The notes: a model not told the origin generated them from the letters alone. Positions 8,595 through 16,978 are shown, counted from the stretch's first letter. The stretch is DNA of 64,000 nt from Citrobacter telavivensis (GCA_009363175.1 CP045205.1:3348001-3412000); one strand, 5' to 3'. Translations and numbers: made by a program.

Positions 8595-8900
8595 ATGCCT
8601 AAATTATTACAGCTTCACTTCGCGTTTCATGGACCGTTTGGACAAGAAATGGCAGACCAACTGCGTGGTCTGGCGGAGTCAATTAATCAGGAACCGGGTT
8701 TTTTGTGGAAAGTGTGGACAGAAAGCGAGCAAAATCAGGAAGCAGGAGGGATTTATCTTTTCGAAAATGAAGAGACCGCGCTGGCCTATCTGGACAAACA
8801 TACCGCGCGCTTAAAAAATCTCGGCGTTGAGGAAGTGATTGCCAAAATTTTTGATGTGAATATCCCGCTAAGCAAAATCAATAAGGCAAAAATCGACTAA
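8595..8900 (+). CDS. ydhR: YdhR, putative monooxygenase-like dimeric barrel protein
   Basis: A 101-residue protein with start MPKLLQLHFAF, chosen because E. coli YdhR begins at the same place and GGGAGAAGG precedes the ATG. The family adopts a dimeric ferredoxin-like alpha/beta barrel related to ActVA-Orf6 monooxygenases; its substrate is unknown. Conserved segments include ESINQEPGFLWKVWTES and HTARLKNLGVEEV. In E. coli it follows valW directly; here the islet separates them. Confidence 0.93.
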   Translation: MPKLLQLHFAFHGPFGQEMADQLRGLAESINQEPGFLWKVWTESEQNQEAGGIYLFENEETALAYLDKHTARLKNLGVEEVIAKIFDVNIPLSKINKAKID

Positions 8901-8935
8901 CGGATATTGATGAGGGGCTCTCCCCCTCATGTGAC

Positions 8936-9739
8936 TTAACGAGACATCAGGCAGGAGAGATATTTTGCTCCCGAACGTTGCACGATCTCGTGGGCATCAC
9001 CAACAATATTCAGCCCTTCAAACGCGCCGTACAAACTGGCGAATTTCACGCCTTTCAGTCGACGCATAATGCCTGCCACTGTATCAGACGATAAGGGTAG
9101 CATGTTGGGATAACTCCACATAAATGATACCGCGTCGGCCCCCGGAGTCACCTGCAAGATATCTCCGCTGAGGAGAGTCCCTTCCCCCTCGTCCTGGTAC
9201 AGAACGGTTCCACCGGCAAAATGGCCGCCCAGACGCAACAACGTGATGCCGGGAAGCAAACTGTGTTCCTCTCCTTCCCACTGGCGAATCCAGGGACTGT
9301 CTCGCATGATCCAGGCACTGTCAGCGGCATGGAGCCAGACGGGAGCGTCAAACGCCTCCGCCCAGTCCTGCATCGTGGTGTAGTAGTGAGGATGAGAGAT
9401 CGCGATGGCGCTTAATCCGCCCAATGCATGGATGAGCGTTCGGGTTGCCGGATCCAGATTCGCAATACAATCCCAGAGGACATTTCCCACCGGCGTTCTG
9501 AGCAGAAACGCCCGCTGGTTTATCGCAAAAGAAGGAACGGTTATCAGGCTTAACAACTGCGGCGTATGTTGCTGCCACTTGTTGGTATGGCGACGCGTCA
9601 GTTCGTCAGAATCGATCCACGCCTGCCCGGTGACCGGCACATATTGCCGCGCATCCTGACAAATTTTGCAGCGCTCGACGGGGCGCTGACTGTCGTCATA
9701 CGAAGTACCACAGGCTTTGCACAGCGTTATCATCTTCAC
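8936..9739 (-). CDS. MBL-fold protein with N-terminal zinc ribbon
   Basis: This 267-residue protein is absent from this place in E. coli. Residues 8-30 hold paired cysteines (CKAC and CKIC), typical of a small zinc or rubredoxin-like ribbon. The rest follows the metallo-beta-lactamase fold order: SHPHYYT at about 116-122 where HxHxDH is expected, GGHFAGG near 172-178, and LLSGDIL near 190-196. The usual Asp and third His of HxHxDH are replaced by Tyr and Thr, so metal binding may be altered. It is divergent from ydhS. The function cannot be given beyond a putative hydrolase. Confidence 0.8.
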   Translation of the reverse strand: MKMITLCKACGTSYDDSQRPVERCKICQDARQYVPVTGQAWIDSDELTRRHTNKWQQHTPQLLSLITVPSFAINQRAFLLRTPVGNVLWDCIANLDPATRTLIHALGGLSAIAISHPHYYTTMQDWAEAFDAPVWLHAADSAWIMRDSPWIRQWEGEEHSLLPGITLLRLGGHFAGGTVLYQDEGEGTLLSGDILQVTPGADAVSFMWSYPNMLPLSSDTVAGIMRRLKGVKFASLYGAFEGLNIVGDAHEIVQRSGAKYLSCLMSR

Positions 9740-9900
9740 TCCTGACCAGGCCTAAAACCACGGTAAGTATGGCAGAGGATGCTGCCAGTCAGGGACGCAA
9801 TGCTCTTCCAGACCGGAACAGCCGAACCTTACTCATCTACACTTACCTGATGTATCAGGCGTGTCAGTGGCGAAATAAGAATAATGGGACGGACAGGAAT

Positions 9901-11511
9901 ATGAAAAAAATCGCGATTATCGGGGCGGGTCCGACAGGGGTTTATACCTTTTTCTCATTACTCAAAGAGGAGCAGCCGCTGGAGATCGCCGTCTTTGAAC
10001 GCGGGAGTGAGGCAGGAATTGGAATGCCTTATGGCCATTCTGAAAATACCCCAATGATGTTGGCAAATATTGCCAGTATCGAGGTCCCCCCGCTTTTTGA
10101 CACCTGGCTTGAGTGGCTGCAGACCCAGGACGCGCACTATCTTGCGCACTATGGCGTTAACAAGGAAGCACTGCACCAGCGTCAGTTTCTGCCACGTATT
10201 TTACTGGGCGACTATTTCCGCGCGCAGTTTTTGCTCGCCGTTCGCCACGCAGAAGATCGTGGTTTTAAGGTCACATTGTATGAGTCCTGTGAAGTCACGG
10301 ATGTGGCAGCCGATCCCACTGGTGTACAACTCTGGACAGAACGGCACGCGGTGCCGCTGCAAGTCGACCTCGCGGTGATCGCCACTGGACACGTCTGGCC
10401 GGACGATGACGAATCAACGCGCGCATTTTATCCCAGCCCCTGGTCCGGCTTGATGGAGGCCGATGTGCCCGCCGCCAGAGTGGGTATTCTGGGGACCTCG
10501 CTGAGCGCCCTGGATGCCGCAATGGCAGTGGCGGTACAACACGGAACGTTTCACGAAACGGATGAAAATCAGGTCCATTTCTCGCTGAATAAACACAGTG
10601 AAGCGCTGGAGATCACGCTGATGTCCCGTTCCGGCATTTTGCCGGAAGCCGACTTCTACTGCCCCATTCCCTATGAACCCGTAGAGTACGTTACCGGGGA
10701 GGCCATCACGCGCGAAATCGATGCCGGTTCAGTCGGACTCCTCGATCGCGTTTTTAGACTCATGCAGCAGGAACTCGCGTTAGCCGATCCGAAATGGGCT
10801 GAGCAAATCTCGCTCTCCTCGTTGGATGCCGATAGCTTCCCCGTGGCGTTGTTTGCCGACAGAATGCACAGCGATCCGTTCGAATGGGCGGCAGCAAATT
10901 TGAAAGAGGTCGAGGCGAACAAGCGTGACAAGCGCACCGTTGCCTGGCGCTACACCCTGCTGCGTTTACATGAGCGGGTTCAGGAAATCGTTGCCCATCT
11001 GGATGAAAAAGATAGCAAACGGTTCAGCGCGGGGCTCGCCCGCGTGTTTATTGATAATTATGCAGCGATCCCGTCAGAGTCCATTCGCCGTATGCTGGCG
11101 TTGCACGCAGCCGGTATTCTGCGCATTCTCACGCTGGGACAGGACTACGGGAAGGAGATAAAGGCGGATCGTACCGAGATTACGACACACAACGATCGCC
11201 TGACGTTTGACGTATTCATCGATGCGCGAGGCCAAAGGCCCCTGAAGACAGCGGATTTACCGTTCCCGCGATTACGCAGGCAATTACTGTCGTGTGGTGA
11301 GACGATTCCAGAGGTTGGCGAAGACTATACGCTTCAGGCACCGGAGCATGTTCGCGGGAGAATTGCCTTCGGCGCATTGCCCTATTTGATGCATGATCGG
11401 CCCTTTATCCAGGGGTTAGTCGCCTGTCAGGAAATTGGCGACGCGATGGCCAGGGCAGTGTCGAAACCGGCATCCCGCCTGCGCAGGCGTTTATCCCTTT
11501 ACGATCGGTAA
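9901..11511 (+). CDS. ydhS: YdhS, FAD/NAD(P)-binding protein
   Basis: A 536-residue cytosolic flavoprotein. The start MKKIAIIGAGPTGVYTFF is chosen over an upstream in-frame start at 9769 because it puts the dinucleotide-binding motif GxGPxG at residues 8-13, as in E. coli YdhS, and GGACAGGAAT precedes it. Other visible motifs are FERGSEAGIGMPYG, IATGHVWPDD, VGILGTSLSALDA (second nucleotide site) and FIDARGQRPLK near the C terminus. The substrate is not known. A 46-codon gene follows 83 bp downstream on the same strand. Confidence 0.92.
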   Translation: MKKIAIIGAGPTGVYTFFSLLKEEQPLEIAVFERGSEAGIGMPYGHSENTPMMLANIASIEVPPLFDTWLEWLQTQDAHYLAHYGVNKEALHQRQFLPRILLGDYFRAQFLLAVRHAEDRGFKVTLYESCEVTDVAADPTGVQLWTERHAVPLQVDLAVIATGHVWPDDDESTRAFYPSPWSGLMEADVPAARVGILGTSLSALDAAMAVAVQHGTFHETDENQVHFSLNKHSEALEITLMSRSGILPEADFYCPIPYEPVEYVTGEAITREIDAGSVGLLDRVFRLMQQELALADPKWAEQISLSSLDADSFPVALFADRMHSDPFEWAAANLKEVEANKRDKRTVAWRYTLLRLHERVQEIVAHLDEKDSKRFSAGLARVFIDNYAAIPSESIRRMLALHAAGILRILTLGQDYGKEIKADRTEITTHNDRLTFDVFIDARGQRPLKTADLPFPRLRRQLLSCGETIPEVGEDYTLQAPEHVRGRIAFGALPYLMHDRPFIQGLVACQEIGDAMARAVSKPASRLRRRLSLYDR

Positions 11512-11551
11512 TGCAGCACACATTGTGGATGCATCCGGCGTCAAATTTGCC

Positions 11552-11565
11552 CTATACTCGTGTGA
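11552..11565 (+). promoter_or_regulatory. Possible sigma-S-like promoter for the 46-codon gene
   Basis: CTATACT at 11552-11558 matches the stationary-phase -10 form. The -35 region is weak. Transcription would start about 30 nt before the small gene. Confidence 0.45.
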
Positions 11566-11594
11566 TGTCAAAAATGAGATAAGAAGGGTGAACG

Positions 11595-11735
11595 ATGGAA
11601 ATTGATCTCGATAATCTGGTCTTTAACGGGCTGGAAGAAGCACAAGAGCGTAACGCAGAACGTCTGGAAGATGCGGACAAAAAAGCAGAATCGGTGATTG
11701 CCGATGATGACTGCGGCGACGCGTGCAAAATCTAA
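11595..11735 (+). CDS. 46-residue acidic small protein ending in a CxxxC motif
   Basis: ATG to TAA encodes 46 residues beginning MEIDLDNLVF and ending DDDCGDACKI. It is very acidic, probably helical through the middle (EEAQERNAERLEDADKKAE), and has two cysteines only at the C terminus. AAGGGTG precedes the ATG by four bases, a -10 element lies just upstream, and a 10-bp stem follows the stop, so the gene looks real. I do not recognise the family. The acidic leader-like body with a short cysteine-bearing tail resembles precursors of modified peptides, but it could also be a redox or metal-binding small protein. Confidence 0.6.
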   Translation: MEIDLDNLVFNGLEEAQERNAERLEDADKKAESVIADDDCGDACKI

Positions 11736-11745
11736 TTTAGTTCAA

Positions 11746-11771
11746 CCTGCCGCGCATTTCCGCGCGGCAGG
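11746..11771. terminator. Hairpin after the 46-codon gene
   Basis: The perfect 10-bp stem CCTGCCGCGC/GCGCGGCAGG has a 6-nt loop and lies between two convergent small genes. No strong T run follows on either strand. Confidence 0.5.
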
Positions 11772-11852
11772 CCTGTAAGCGGTTTACTCCCCTCAGCATT
11801 TCCACGGTAATTGCAGATTTCATTCCAGTACACCTCGCGCATCCGACGATGT

Positions 11853-12044
11853 TCAGCGTGTTGTTTGATCACGAAACCACTCCGGGTCAATGTTAGCAAT
11901 GTCCACGCCGTACAGGCTGGCGACAGGAAGAATAGACTCCACAACGCGCTGCAGATTGACCTCCGCACCAGGTTGTCGGGTCGGGTCAGGCGTGATAACA
12001 CCGTGCGCCCAAAGACGCGCTATCCGCATTTTTATCTTCTCCAT
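11853..12044 (-). CDS. 63-residue hypothetical protein
   Basis: An open frame of 63 codons starts MEKIKMRIARLWAHGVITPD and ends with DIANIDPEWFRDQTTR. AAAGGAG six bases before the ATG is a strong ribosome-binding site, and the composition is protein-like, unlike the overlapping frame on the same strand. It is convergent with the 46-codon gene. I recognise no domain. The remainder of 12045-12275 is the upstream region of the ABC transporter and includes an inverted repeat TTTGTCCT (12209-12216)/AGGACAAA (12241-12248). Confidence 0.5.
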   Translation of the reverse strand: MEKIKMRIARLWAHGVITPDPTRQPGAEVNLQRVVESILPVASLYGVDIANIDPEWFRDQTTR

Positions 12045-12275
12045 CTCCCGCTCCTTTGCTTGTCAGATACTTTTCATTGCAGCGCAAACGGCGTGAAAAA
12101 TGAAATACGAATTTTGCTCACCGTTATCTGTTTTTGTTCGTTAGCAACGCTTCGTTAACATGCTGTTCACTAATAACTTTTTGCATATAAATAAGTCCTT
12201 TTTCTTCTTTTGTCCTAGGTTTGGGTTGTGGGAGCGTAAAAGGACAAACCAATAACTCCAGGGATATCAAAGAAA

Positions 12276-13109
12276 ATGATGGCAACGAAAATACACCGCT
12301 CAAAAAAAACGATCCTCGCGCTCGGCGTCATGCTCGCCACAAGCTTCATCAGCGCCCAGGCGCAGGCCGACCAACTCGCCGACATCAAAGCCGCGGGCGT
12401 GGTCAAAGTCGCGACGTTTGACGCCAACCCGCCGTTTGGCTCCGTTGACCCGAAAACGCATCAGATTGTCGGGTACGATGTCGATTTTGCTCAGGCGCTG
12501 GCGAAGTCACTGGGTGTGAAACTGGAACTGGTCGCCACTAACCCCGCCAACCGTATCCCGCTGCTGCAATCGGGCAAAGCTGACCTGATCGTCGCCGATA
12601 TTACGATCACCCCCGAGCGCGCCCACGTAATCGACTTTTCTGTCCCCTACTTTGTCACCGGACAACAGTTCCTGGTACCGGTCTCGTCACCCGATAAGCT
12701 TGATGAATACAGCCGTGCGCGCATCGGTGCGGTGAAGGGAACCACCGGTGAGCAGGCGTTGCATCAACGGTTCCCGCAATCCCGCGTTCTGGCTTACGAC
12801 GATATTCCGCTGGCGTTAACCGCACTGCGTAACGGCAACGTGCAGGCCATCACGCAGGACTCCACTATCCTGGCAGGCTTGCTTGGCGGCGCACCGGACA
12901 AAGCACAGTTTAAAATCCTGCCCGATTTACTCAGCAAAGAGGAGATCGGCGTGGGCGTGAAGAAAGGCGAAACGGCATTGCTGAAGGCGGTTAACGATGA
13001 ATTGCTGAGGCTCGAATCCAGCGGACAGGCAAGCAAAATTTATGACGTCTGGTTTGGCCCGGAAACGAAAAATCCGCAGCCGCGCGCCTTTAAAATTGAG
13101 GCCAGATAA
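12276..13109 (+). CDS. ABC transporter substrate-binding protein, polar amino acid type
   Basis: A 277-residue periplasmic protein with a signal peptide ending near AQAQA (about residues 28-32). It has the family-3 solute-binding signature GYDVDFAQALAKSLGVKLE at about 66-84, then ADLIVADITITPERAHVIDF. Such proteins bind polar or acidic amino acids or opines and hand them to the membrane permease; the ligand here cannot be read from the sequence. It is the first of four genes (binding protein, ATPase, two permeases). The set is not at this location in E. coli K-12. Confidence 0.9.
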   Translation: MMATKIHRSKKTILALGVMLATSFISAQAQADQLADIKAAGVVKVATFDANPPFGSVDPKTHQIVGYDVDFAQALAKSLGVKLELVATNPANRIPLLQSGKADLIVADITITPERAHVIDFSVPYFVTGQQFLVPVSSPDKLDEYSRARIGAVKGTTGEQALHQRFPQSRVLAYDDIPLALTALRNGNVQAITQDSTILAGLLGGAPDKAQFKILPDLLSKEEIGVGVKKGETALLKAVNDELLRLESSGQASKIYDVWFGPETKNPQPRAFKIEAR

Positions 13110-13110
13110 G

Positions 13111-13929
13111 ATGCTGGCGGGTTTATTCACCCCTTCCGCAGCCCAGGCTGCGGATTTCAGCCAGTTACACCAGGCGCGGGTTGAATTACGCGATGTGGTG
13201 AAAGCGTACGGCGATCACCGGGTACTCAACGGTATTAATCTCACCGTTGAACCTGGCGAAGTCGTGACCATTCTTGGCCCTTCGGGATCGGGAAAATCAA
13301 CCCTGATTCGCCTGATCAACCAACTGGAATCACTAAGTGGTGGCGACATCCTTATTGATGACAAGCCTGTCGGTCGGCTCAAGGGGGCCTCGCTGCGCCA
13401 CTTGCGCAGCCGTATAGGCTTTGTTTTCCAGCAGTTCAATCTGTATGCACACCTGACGGCACAGCAGAATATCACCCTCGCACTGGAGTACGTCCACGGC
13501 TGGAATAAAGCCGACGCCACACAGCGCGCCTTTGCCTTGCTGGAGCAGGTCGGGCTGGAAGAGAAAGCCGATGCTTATCCGGCACAGCTTTCCGGCGGTC
13601 AACAGCAGCGGGTGGCGATCGCCCGCGCGCTGGCCTCCTCACCGCAAATCATCCTGTTTGATGAACCCACCTCCGCGCTCGATCCGGAAATGATCGGTGA
13701 GGTTTTGCTTGTGATGAAACGCCTGGCGCACAGCGGTATTACGATGATTGTGGTCACTCACGAGATGCATTTTGCTCGCGAAATTGCTGACCGGGTCGTG
13801 TTTATCGACGGCGGCGATATTCTCGAAGTCGCGCCACCGGACGACTTTTTTACCCGACCACAGCACCCGCGGACTCAGCGCTTTCTGCAAAAGGTGCTGG
13901 ATCCGCTGCATCAGGAGTCATCGCGATAA
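13111..13929 (+). CDS. ABC transporter ATP-binding protein, polar amino acid type
   Basis: A 272-residue ATPase. It contains Walker A GPSGSGKST (about 74-82), the Q-loop in VFQQFNLYAHLT, the signature LSGGQQQRVAIARAL and Walker B ILFDEPTSALD, all intact. The ATG at 13111 is chosen because it lies one base after the stop of the binding-protein gene. The N-terminal 20 residues before the ABC domain (MLAGLFTPSAAQAADFSQLH) are unusual and slightly hydrophobic. It powers import through the two permeases that follow, and its stop overlaps the next ATG (TAATG). Confidence 0.9.
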   Translation: MLAGLFTPSAAQAADFSQLHQARVELRDVVKAYGDHRVLNGINLTVEPGEVVTILGPSGSGKSTLIRLINQLESLSGGDILIDDKPVGRLKGASLRHLRSRIGFVFQQFNLYAHLTAQQNITLALEYVHGWNKADATQRAFALLEQVGLEEKADAYPAQLSGGQQQRVAIARALASSPQIILFDEPTSALDPEMIGEVLLVMKRLAHSGITMIVVTHEMHFAREIADRVVFIDGGDILEVAPPDDFFTRPQHPRTQRFLQKVLDPLHQESSR

Positions 13930-14708
13930 TGCCGTCAATGGACTGGCAGGGAGTGCTCACCGGCCTTCCCCTGCAATGGATCCTCTCCGGATTTCTCACC
14001 ACGCTGTGGGTCAGCGCCGCAGGAATTCTTCTCGCCACGCTGCTGGCGATTATTCTGTTGGCCCTTCGTCTTTCCGGCCATATTGCTGGTCGCCGCGTAG
14101 TAGCCGGCTGGGTATCGCTGTTTCGAAACACCCCGCTGCTGGTACAACTGCTGTTCTGGTACTTCGCTGGCTGGAACCTGCTTCCTCGCGGGTTTGTTGA
14201 TTTTGTAAACGCAGAACATAGCGGGTCAATCCTGCCCGGCAACGTCTGGTGGTTGACGCCTGAGTTTCTCTGCTCTGCATGGGGACTCGGCGTGTTTACC
14301 TCGGCGTTCCTGGTCGAGGAGATCGCCTCCGGGTTACAGGCTGTCTCAGCCGGACAGCGCGAAGCCGCTGTCTCGCAGGGGTTCTCCTCGTGGTTGACCT
14401 TCCGCTATATCCTGTTACCGCAGGGGCTAACCAATGCCTGGCAACCGGTGATAGGGCAATATCTCAACCTGATGAAACTGTCGTCATTAGCCAGCGGCAT
14501 TGGCTTTGCGGAACTCACCTACCAGGTTCGCCAGATTGAAAGCTATAACGCCCATGCGCTGGAAGCCTTTGCCGTAGGTACGGGGCTTTATCTGTTCACC
14601 GGTGTGGCTCTCGGCCTGCTGCTGACCCGTCTGGGCCCCGCCCCGCGGCAGGAGAAAAAGACACAAACCCGCCGGTTACGTTTCAGGAGTCCACAGCATG
14701 ATCGCTAA
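13929..14708 (+). CDS. ABC transporter permease 1, polar amino acid type
   Basis: A 259-residue inner-membrane protein of the HisMQ/GlnP type with about five TM helices. The EAA loop that contacts the ATPase is seen in SAGQREAAVSQGFSSWLTFR and ILLPQGL. The segment GWVSLFRNTPLLVQLLFWYF is the conserved family stretch. Translation is coupled to the preceding ATPase by a one-base stop/start overlap and overlaps the second permease by 11 bp, so the two permeases probably form a heterodimer. Confidence 0.9.
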   Translation: MPSMDWQGVLTGLPLQWILSGFLTTLWVSAAGILLATLLAIILLALRLSGHIAGRRVVAGWVSLFRNTPLLVQLLFWYFAGWNLLPRGFVDFVNAEHSGSILPGNVWWLTPEFLCSAWGLGVFTSAFLVEEIASGLQAVSAGQREAAVSQGFSSWLTFRYILLPQGLTNAWQPVIGQYLNLMKLSSLASGIGFAELTYQVRQIESYNAHALEAFAVGTGLYLFTGVALGLLLTRLGPAPRQEKKTQTRRLRFRSPQHDR

Positions 14709-15375
14709 TATTGCAGTGATAACCGACAACCTGGATTATCTCCTGTGGGGACGACTGGCCGATGGTCAACCCGGCGGCGTGCTGTTGACCCTGATGATGG
14801 CGCTGGGTGCGGCGGTACTGGCCTTGCCTGGCGGTATTGCCCTTGCCGCTATCGCCTGGCGTTTTCCGGGCATCATCCGTAAAGGATTGTTCGTCTGGGC
14901 AGAACTGATTCGCGGGATCCCGCTGATCTTCGTCATTTTCTGGATGTGGTATCTGTTGCCCATGCTTACCGGCAGCGATCTGCCCGGTGCGACAACCGTG
15001 ACGCTGGCGCTGGCCTGGTTTACCGCCGCGTCAGTTATGCATTCGGTGTACGCCGGACTCAACGCGCTGCCTGACGGACAGTATGATGCTGCCGTATCCC
15101 AGGGTTTCAGTCCTGTTCAGGCACTAAGAGGGGTTCTGCTACCGCAGGTGTTACGTCATGTCCTGCCCTCCCTGACCGGGATTTGCATTGGTCTGCTGAA
15201 GGACACATCGCTGGCATTTATTGTCAACGTGCCGGAGCTGACAACGGTGGCGGGACAGGTTAACAGCCGGGAACAGATTTATCCGGCGGCTATCTTCATC
15301 TTTACGGGGCTGGTTTACTATCTGCTTTGCTACGGCCTGGAGAAAGCGACCCGGCGACGATTTGTTCTGCGCTAA
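14698..15375 (+). CDS. ABC transporter permease 2, polar amino acid type
   Basis: A 225-residue membrane protein of the same family. WAELIRGIPLIFVIFWMWY is the conserved helix region, and PDGQYDAAVSQGFSPVQALR is the EAA coupling loop. It completes the importer. The stop codon is only four bases from the stop of convergent ydhT, with no terminator between, so the two transcripts must overlap. Confidence 0.9.
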   Translation: MIANIAVITDNLDYLLWGRLADGQPGGVLLTLMMALGAAVLALPGGIALAAIAWRFPGIIRKGLFVWAELIRGIPLIFVIFWMWYLLPMLTGSDLPGATTVTLALAWFTAASVMHSVYAGLNALPDGQYDAAVSQGFSPVQALRGVLLPQVLRHVLPSLTGICIGLLKDTSLAFIVNVPELTTVAGQVNSREQIYPAAIFIFTGLVYYLLCYGLEKATRRRFVLR

Positions 15376-15379
15376 CCCG

Positions 15380-16189
15380 TCAGCATTCTACAAACTGGTG
15401 CGCGTCGTCGAGTCGGTACTTCACGCCGGCGCGGATCCCCTCTTCACCTTCAACCGCAACGGCAAAGCGCATGCGTTCACCGTCGTGATAGGCCAGCGCC
15501 GCACAGCCACCCGGCCCCAGCACTACGGAGTCAACAACCCCCGTACTGGCAACGATCGCGTTGTCGCCGTTGCAGATGATATGTACGTTGTCACCGCTGT
15601 TGGCGATTTTAGCGTCTGCGCCAAAGCTCACAATCTGGCTCAGGTCGCCGTTACTGGCGACATGGCTTCGCTCACCCAGGGTGCTCACCCGCACGCGCAT
15701 ACCGCTGCTGGCGATCCGCGTTCCGTTACCGGCACTGCTAATGCGCGTCGAGTTTCCTGCGGCGGCAAGCCTCGCGCGATCTCCTGAACTGCTGATATGA
15801 CTGTTATAGCCAACGCTGCCAATGCGCACACAGTAGCCTGCACTGGCAATTTGTGACGCATAGCCTGCGCTGGCGATCTTCATATTATCGCCAGCACAGC
15901 CCAGATTCGCGTTATCAGCGGCGTTTGCCACCTGCCAGTCGCCCACTGAGGCATCAGGTTTTGCCAGCCGCGACATGGCGGAGATATCCTGGCGGGCAAA
16001 ATTCTCTTCATCCAGCCAGCGCGACCAGGCGTATTCCACCAGACTGTTCGCCCAGTCGAGATACCCTTCGCGACTCAACGCCCGGTGCACATCAGCGTAG
16101 TTACCGCCCTTGGGAAAACGGCGCAGAAACCAGCGGTACATCACCGCACCAACCCGCCAGCTGCGCAAATCCTCTCGCGTGATCAACAT
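15380..16189 (-). CDS. ydhT: YdhT, nonapeptide-repeat protein of the ydh operon
   Basis: A 269-residue protein of unknown function, last gene of ydhYVWXUT. The N-terminal 90 residues are globular and Trp-rich. From residue 100 to 217 a glycine recurs exactly every nine residues (14 in a row) in the pattern G-x-x-x-x-I/V-x-S-x, for example AGYASQIAS, SGDRARLAA, AGNSTRISS. This predicts a narrow beta-solenoid. No signal peptide is seen, so it is probably cytosolic and may be a scaffold or assembly factor for the redox complex. E. coli YdhT has the same repeat design and length. Confidence 0.93.
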   Translation of the reverse strand: MLITREDLRSWRVGAVMYRWFLRRFPKGGNYADVHRALSREGYLDWANSLVEYAWSRWLDEENFARQDISAMSRLAKPDASVGDWQVANAADNANLGCAGDNMKIASAGYASQIASAGYCVRIGSVGYNSHISSSGDRARLAAAGNSTRISSAGNGTRIASSGMRVRVSTLGERSHVASNGDLSQIVSFGADAKIANSGDNVHIICNGDNAIVASTGVVDSVVLGPGGCAALAYHDGERMRFAVAVEGEEGIRAGVKYRLDDAHQFVEC

Positions 16190-16192
16190 CGG

Positions 16193-16978
16193 TTAATGCC
16201 GGTGATAGCCATCAACCATGCAGCGGAACGTCTCGCCGGGCGTACGGCCCGTGGTGCACAGGTAGAGGTGACCAAAAATAAAGAACAGGCTGATGACAGC
16301 CAGTGCGAAGTGCGCCTGTAACAACCAGTAGCGCACGCCGGGGAACACATCCCCCACGACCTGCGGATAGAGCGCCAATAACCCACTCAGCAGCAACAGC
16401 GGCAACAATCCGTACATTACGCCGACATAGGCCGCCTGCTGTAACGGATTAAACTTCGAGCGCGGCGTGGCCGGGAACGGATGCGCTTCACCCTGCATAA
16501 TGCCGTAGAGGTAGAAACGGGTCTGTTTCATCGCCCGCGCCATCCAGCCCTGGGGACGAATAAGGTAATGGTGGCCGTTCCCCCCCAACGCATTGATCAG
16601 AACGAAACCAACCCAGCACGTCAGCAGCAGAAATCCGCAGACTTCATGAACCGTCAGCAAACTTTTGATCACCGCTGGGCTGACCAACGAAAAGTGATTG
16701 ATGAGTCCGCTACCGAGCAGGAGTATAAACAACAGTGCATTCGACCAGTGCCACAGCCGAACCGCCCGTGAGTACAGATAAACCTTCTCGCCATGCCCGG
16801 CAGCAGCCTTGTTGGCCGCGCGAAAACGAAGCCAGGCGTGCAACCCCAGCACCAGCCACATCGCCACCAGCAGAAGTCCGGCCATCACCAGCCAGACGGG
16901 CCAATACTCAGGGGAAAACACCGGCACATAGTTTGCCAGTTGGGCCTGAAACTGTTCAGCATTCTGCGACGCGTTCAT
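16193..16978 (-). CDS. ydhU: YdhU, cytochrome b-type membrane subunit
   Basis: A 261-residue inner-membrane protein with about five helices, related to the cytochrome b subunits of thiosulfate reductase and formate dehydrogenase. Histidines in membrane segments (RLWHWSNALLFILL, LLTVHEVCGFLLL, WLLQAHFALAVISL) are candidate heme ligands. It would pass electrons between the quinone pool and the ferredoxin subunits YdhX/YdhY. It overlaps ydhX by four bases (ATGA). Confidence 0.92.
   Translation of the reverse strand: MNASQNAEQFQAQLANYVPVFSPEYWPVWLVMAGLLLVAMWLVLGLHAWLRFRAANKAAAGHGEKVYLYSRAVRLWHWSNALLFILLLGSGLINHFSLVSPAVIKSLLTVHEVCGFLLLTCWVGFVLINALGGNGHHYLIRPQGWMARAMKQTRFYLYGIMQGEAHPFPATPRSKFNPLQQAAYVGVMYGLLPLLLLSGLLALYPQVVGDVFPGVRYWLLQAHFALAVISLFFIFGHLYLCTTGRTPGETFRCMVDGYHRH

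Noticed and set aside
9769..9900. Upstream extension of ydhS
   Set aside because: The extra 44 residues are not part of E. coli YdhS and would bury the FAD motif that belongs at the N terminus.
11732..12001. 89-codon frame on the minus strand overlapping the 63-codon gene
   Set aside because: No good ribosome-binding site and a Cys/Arg/Ser-rich shadow-like composition; the 63-codon frame has a strong site and better composition.
15621..15900. DNA tandem repeat or CRISPR-like array inside ydhT
   Set aside because: The 27-bp periodicity comes from the nine-residue protein repeat; the DNA units are diverged and have no constant repeat/spacer structure.
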